6,465 nucleotides of DNA from Hyphomicrobiales bacterium (GTDB taxonomy: Bacteria; Pseudomonadota; Alphaproteobacteria; Rhizobiales; OSC116). Location of the stretch: assembly GCA_013214985.1 (NCBI GenBank), contig JABSRY010000146.1:1-6465 (forward strand), in the 5' to 3' direction. The notes below the pieces were generated by a model. That model was not told the origin of the DNA. It worked only from the letters and a program-made list of their open reading frames with translations, and did not search any database. The translations under genes and the position numbers were made by a program. Positions 3,909-6,465 of the stretch are shown piece by piece. The number at the start of each line of letters is the position of its first letter. Position 1 is the stretch's first letter.

Positions 3909-5018
3909 ATGAAATTTTGCCAATTAGACACAGTAGTTATCGGCGGCGGCATTGTCGGGCTTTCTACAGCTATTGGCTTATTGCAAGCTGGTCTTGAGGT
4001 AACGATACTTGATGGCGCGGATAGCGACTTGCGCGCATCTCATGGTAATTTTGGTCTTATTTGGCTGCAAGGCAAAGGTGCTCAATATGGCGCATATGCA
4101 AAGTGGACGAGCAAAGCCGTTAATTTATGGCCCGAATTTGCAAAATTGTTAAATGAGGAAACTGGCGTCGATGTTTCATTACGCCAACAAGGGGGATATG
4201 AACTTTTTACGGACGAAGGGGAATTTTCAAGGTTTGCAAATGAATTATCCGACCAGCAGAAAATACTTGGCGCTGATTTTGAATATGAAATAATGAATGG
4301 CAGCTCAATGCGTAAGAAATTTCCGAAAATTGGGCCAGGGCTAGTAGGTGCAACCTTTTCTCCACATTGTGGCGATGTTAATCCGTTAAAACTACTGACG
4401 GCGATGCGGATTTATTTTTCAAAATTGGGGGGTCGGTTGATTTCTGAGTTTAAAGTTTCACACCTGCTTCCGTTTGCCGATGAGTTTATTATAAAAAGCC
4501 CTAATAATTCACAGATTATTGCCAATAGAGTCGTGTTATGTGCTGGGTTGGGCACAACAGAATTAGGTAAGCAATTAGGGTTTAAAACAGAGGTGCATTC
4601 GCAACGTGGCCAATTGTTAATTACCGAAAAAATCTTACCAACCTTACCTTTCACATCGAGTACATTAAGACAAGTTGATGAAGGCGGCATACAGGTAGGT
4701 GGCACAAATGAAGTTGTGCAATATGATGACCGTGAAACCGTGAAGATTACCGCCAAGTTAGCCCACCATGCGGTTACTATATTTCCATCGCTTAAAGACG
4801 TTAAAATTATACGCAGTTGGGCTGCACTACGCGTTCAAACCCCTGATGGATACCCCGTTTATGCAAAGTCACCTTTACATAAAAATGCTTTTTTAATTAC
4901 CTGTCATAGTGGTGTTACCTTGGCTGCAGTCCATACCGATTGTTTAGCGTCTTGGATATTAGATAAGAACAACGCCCCAGATTTAGGAGGACTTGATGAA
5001 ACAAGATTTGCGCTTTAG
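3909..5018 (+). CDS. DAO-type FAD oxidoreductase, OoxB/HcnC/D-hydroxyproline dehydrogenase beta-like
   Basis: 369 residues, near the usual ~370-420 for this family. The N-terminus has the FAD-binding beta-alpha-beta fold (VVIGGGIVGLSTAIGLLQAG, residues 9-28, with acidic D at the end of strand two, ILDGAD). GDVNPLKL, the RGQLLITEK strand, and the C-terminal DGYPV...CHSGVTLAAVHTDCLASWI are standard DAO-fold landmarks. It would oxidise the C-N bond of an amino or imino acid, with electrons passed through FAD to partner subunits. AGGAGG (3899-3904) stands 4 nt before ATG 3909, which is why this start is preferred over the in-frame ATG at 3879. Its end overlaps the next gene by 23 bp, so it is co-translated with the iron-sulfur subunit. 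With the two following genes it forms the heterotrimer type of opine oxidase, D-hydroxyproline dehydrogenase and hydrogen cyanide synthase. The LysR neighbour favours an opine-like or imino acid substrate; the exact one is not readable. No signal peptide is seen; cytoplasmic or membrane-attached. Confidence 0.82.
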   Translation: MKFCQLDTVVIGGGIVGLSTAIGLLQAGLEVTILDGADSDLRASHGNFGLIWLQGKGAQYGAYAKWTSKAVNLWPEFAKLLNEETGVDVSLRQQGGYELFTDEGEFSRFANELSDQQKILGADFEYEIMNGSSMRKKFPKIGPGLVGATFSPHCGDVNPLKLLTAMRIYFSKLGGRLISEFKVSHLLPFADEFIIKSPNNSQIIANRVVLCAGLGTTELGKQLGFKTEVHSQRGQLLITEKILPTLPFTSSTLRQVDEGGIQVGGTNEVVQYDDRETVKITAKLAHHAVTIFPSLKDVKIIRSWAALRVQTPDGYPVYAKSPLHKNAFLITCHSGVTLAAVHTDCLASWILDKNNAPDLGGLDETRFAL

Positions 5019-5316
5019 CCGTTATGCCTCGAATCTGGAAGATATTTCATTTACGTATAATGGCGAAAAATGCACCGCCAAGGCAGGCGATAACCTAGCT
5101 ACTGCGGTTTTGGCTGCTGGCGCAATTGCAACCCGTATCACCACAATATTTGCGGATGAAAGAGCGCCATATTGTATGATGGGCAGTTGTTTTGAATGTT
5201 TGATGATTGTAAATGGTATACCAAATTGCCAAACGTGCATGATTGAAGTTAAAAATGGCATGATTGTCGAAAGCGGATTTGGTAAGCGGAAATTAGATTT
5301 AGAGGTGGCATCGTGA
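4996..5316 (+). CDS. Small [2Fe-2S] ferredoxin-like subunit (HcnA / opine oxidase small subunit type)
   Basis: 106 residues, typical of the small iron-sulfur subunit. Four cysteines lie in the Fer2-type arrangement C60-x4-C65-x2-C68-x12-C81, within YCMMGSCFEC and NCQTC, followed by the characteristic IEVKNGMIV strand; C78 is an extra cysteine. An early GEKCTAKAGDNLATAVLAAG stretch matches the family's beta-grasp start. It would pass electrons from the catalytic DAO subunit to the larger flavin subunit. AGGAGG at 4985-4990 lies 5 nt before ATG 4996; the TTG at 4993 is an unlikely alternative. The gene starts inside the end of the preceding one and ends in a GTGA overlap with the next, so the three proteins are probably made in equal amounts. 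Confidence 0.85.
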   Translation: MKQDLRFSRYASNLEDISFTYNGEKCTAKAGDNLATAVLAAGAIATRITTIFADERAPYCMMGSCFECLMIVNGIPNCQTCMIEVKNGMIVESGFGKRKLDLEVAS

Positions 5317-6465
5317 ATCCAACCGCAAAATATGATTTGATCATTATAGGTGCAGGGCCAGCAGGTATGTCAGCCGCAAAGATAGTTGCCAATAGCAGCT
5401 TGAAAGTGCTCATCTTAGATGAGCAGGCTCAGGCAGGGGGGCAGATTTATCGCAATGTGATGCAATCGGATAACAATCGGGAATATTTGGGACGCTATTA
5501 TTTTGCGGGAACTAGGCTAGTGCGGAATATGCAAAGTAGCAATATAAACACACAGTTTAACGCTTCGGTTTGGAAAGTAGAAGAAACTGGAAATGTATAT
5601 TACACTGTGAATGGTAGGGTTTTTGAAGCTGTTGGAAAATTTATAATAATTGCCATTGGTGCGCAAGAACGGCCGTGCCCCTTTCCTGGATGGACATTGC
5701 CTGGTGTAATGACCTGTGGAGCCGCACAAATTATGATGAAAAGCTCGAGGCTAATACCAAGCAATGCGATACTAGCGGGGTCTGGACCTTTAATTTATTT
5801 GCTCGCGGCGCAAATGTTAGATGCCGGAAAACCACCCTTAGCGCTTGTGGAAACGCAACCAAAGCTGCTGCCACTTAAAGCATTGTTCCATATTCCTGCT
5901 GCCCTCAAGGGATGGCAAACACTAATAAATGGCGTTGCTTTGCTTGCCAAAATTCAACGAGCAGGAATAAAAAGATATGTTCATGCTACTGAATTTTCTG
6001 CAATTCAAAAATATAGCGGCAAGTTGCAATTTAATTTTAAACATAACGGCCAACAACACCAAATAGAAAGCCAAACTCTGTTGGTTCACCAAGGTATTAT
6101 TCCTAATACGCATTTAACCCGATCGGCTAATATTCAACATTGTTGGCATGAAATTCAACGAAATTGGTATCCAAAAGTGAATGAATGGGGACGTACAAAT
6201 ATCAATAAAATATTGATTGCAGGTGACGGCGCTAAAATAGGTGGTGCTGATATTGCAATGCAACAAGGCCATCTGGCGGGTTTGGAAATTTTACAATTAT
6301 CCAACCAAATTGACGAAAAAACAAAAAACACTAGAGCTAAGCTTTATCAAAAGAAGCTAAAAACAGCGTTTGCACCACGGGCATTATTGGATAGAATCTA
6401 TGCTACACCGAAAGCATTTAGAGTGCCAATTGATAAAACCATTATTTGCCGATGCGAAGAAATTG
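5313..6465 (+). CDS. FAD/NAD(P)-binding large subunit, OoxA/HcnB-like (3' end beyond window)
   Basis: A long open frame of 384 complete codons runs off the window. GTG 5313 overlaps the previous stop (GTGA), with AGAGG at 5301-5305 as ribosome binding site. The first dinucleotide fold is YDLIIIGAGPAGMSAAKI (residues 7-24), with LDEQAQAGGQIYR following as in pyridine-nucleotide-disulfide oxidoreductases. A second Gly-rich fold, AGSGPLIYLLAAQML, follows GAQERPCPFPGWTLPGVMTCGAAQ. LIAGDGAKIGGADIAMQQGHLAG is the conserved C-terminal FAD contact. The last residues, IICRCEEI, are the start of the BFD-like [2Fe-2S] domain that closes this subunit; about 70-90 residues should remain outside. In the opine oxidase, D-hydroxyproline dehydrogenase and HcnABC complexes this subunit carries FAD and mediates electron exit. 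The typical CRCEE motif and the gene order make the family call strong; the substrate is unknown. Confidence 0.85.
   Translation, partial: MNPTAKYDLIIIGAGPAGMSAAKIVANSSLKVLILDEQAQAGGQIYRNVMQSDNNREYLGRYYFAGTRLVRNMQSSNINTQFNASVWKVEETGNVYYTVNGRVFEAVGKFIIIAIGAQERPCPFPGWTLPGVMTCGAAQIMMKSSRLIPSNAILAGSGPLIYLLAAQMLDAGKPPLALVETQPKLLPLKALFHIPAALKGWQTLINGVALLAKIQRAGIKRYVHATEFSAIQKYSGKLQFNFKHNGQQHQIESQTLLVHQGIIPNTHLTRSANIQHCWHEIQRNWYPKVNEWGRTNINKILIAGDGAKIGGADIAMQQGHLAGLEILQLSNQIDEKTKNTRAKLYQKKLKTAFAPRALLDRIYATPKAFRVPIDKTIICRCEEI

Noticed and set aside
4412..4756. Minus-strand 114-codon frame inside the DAO gene
   Set aside because: Antisense to conserved DAO-fold codons with no family match.
5517..5729. 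Minus-strand frame containing a CGSTGHYTRQCPSR zinc-knuckle-like string
   Set aside because: It looks like a CCHC motif but is antisense to the conserved PFPGWTLPGV region of the large flavin subunit, so it is an accident of the complement.
5675..5878. Plus-strand 67-codon frame inside the large flavin subunit
   Set aside because: Out-of-frame shadow; the long frame from 5313 carries all the family motifs.
1..6465. CRISPR array, tRNA, rRNA or iteron-type origin
   Set aside because: No regularly spaced direct repeats, cloverleaf-like sequence or rRNA segment was seen on either strand. The only repeat families are the inverted and IS-end repeats listed.

Overview
The window looks like a piece of a low-GC (AT-rich by eye) alphaproteobacterial genome, on a plasmid or an integrated plasmid remnant. 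The best lineage clues are the N-terminal part of a RepC-type replication initiator with an antisense RNA module in its leader, which is typical of the repABC/repC replicons of Alphaproteobacteria, and an OccR/NocR-like regulator beside opine-oxidase-type genes. No genus can be named from the sequence.

Left part (1-1805): a decaying replication region. A SNase-fold (thermonuclease-like) gene that keeps only the C-terminal half of the domain (244-750) is followed by a leader of about 255 bp. The minus strand of this leader carries a near-consensus promoter and an intrinsic terminator, predicting a counter-transcribed RNA of about 65 nt. Next comes repC, which loses its homology exactly where a 282-bp segment with perfect 25-bp inverted arms begins (1374-1655). 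That segment also contains an 18-bp perfect hairpin. On its other side lies the last ~50 codons of a RibD_C/dihydrofolate-reductase-family gene. Neither repA nor repB is visible in the window.

Middle part (about 1806-2881): a graveyard of insertion sequences. It holds an IS3-family element with a frameshifted OrfA and an OrfB cut off before its catalytic domain, then repeats resembling IS21-family ends, then a ~201-bp internally deleted IS6-family element with both terminal repeats.

Right part (2885-6465): an intact catabolic cassette. A LysR-type regulator, probably translated from a leaderless mRNA, is divergent from a tightly packed three-gene operon. The operon encodes a DAO-type FAD oxidoreductase, a small [2Fe-2S] protein and a larger FAD/NAD(P)-binding subunit that runs off the window end. 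This is the subunit set of opine oxidases, D-hydroxyproline dehydrogenases and HcnABC. The regulator's resemblance to OccR/NocR favours oxidation of an opine-like or imino/amino acid substrate feeding electrons to the respiratory chain, but the substrate cannot be read from the sequence.
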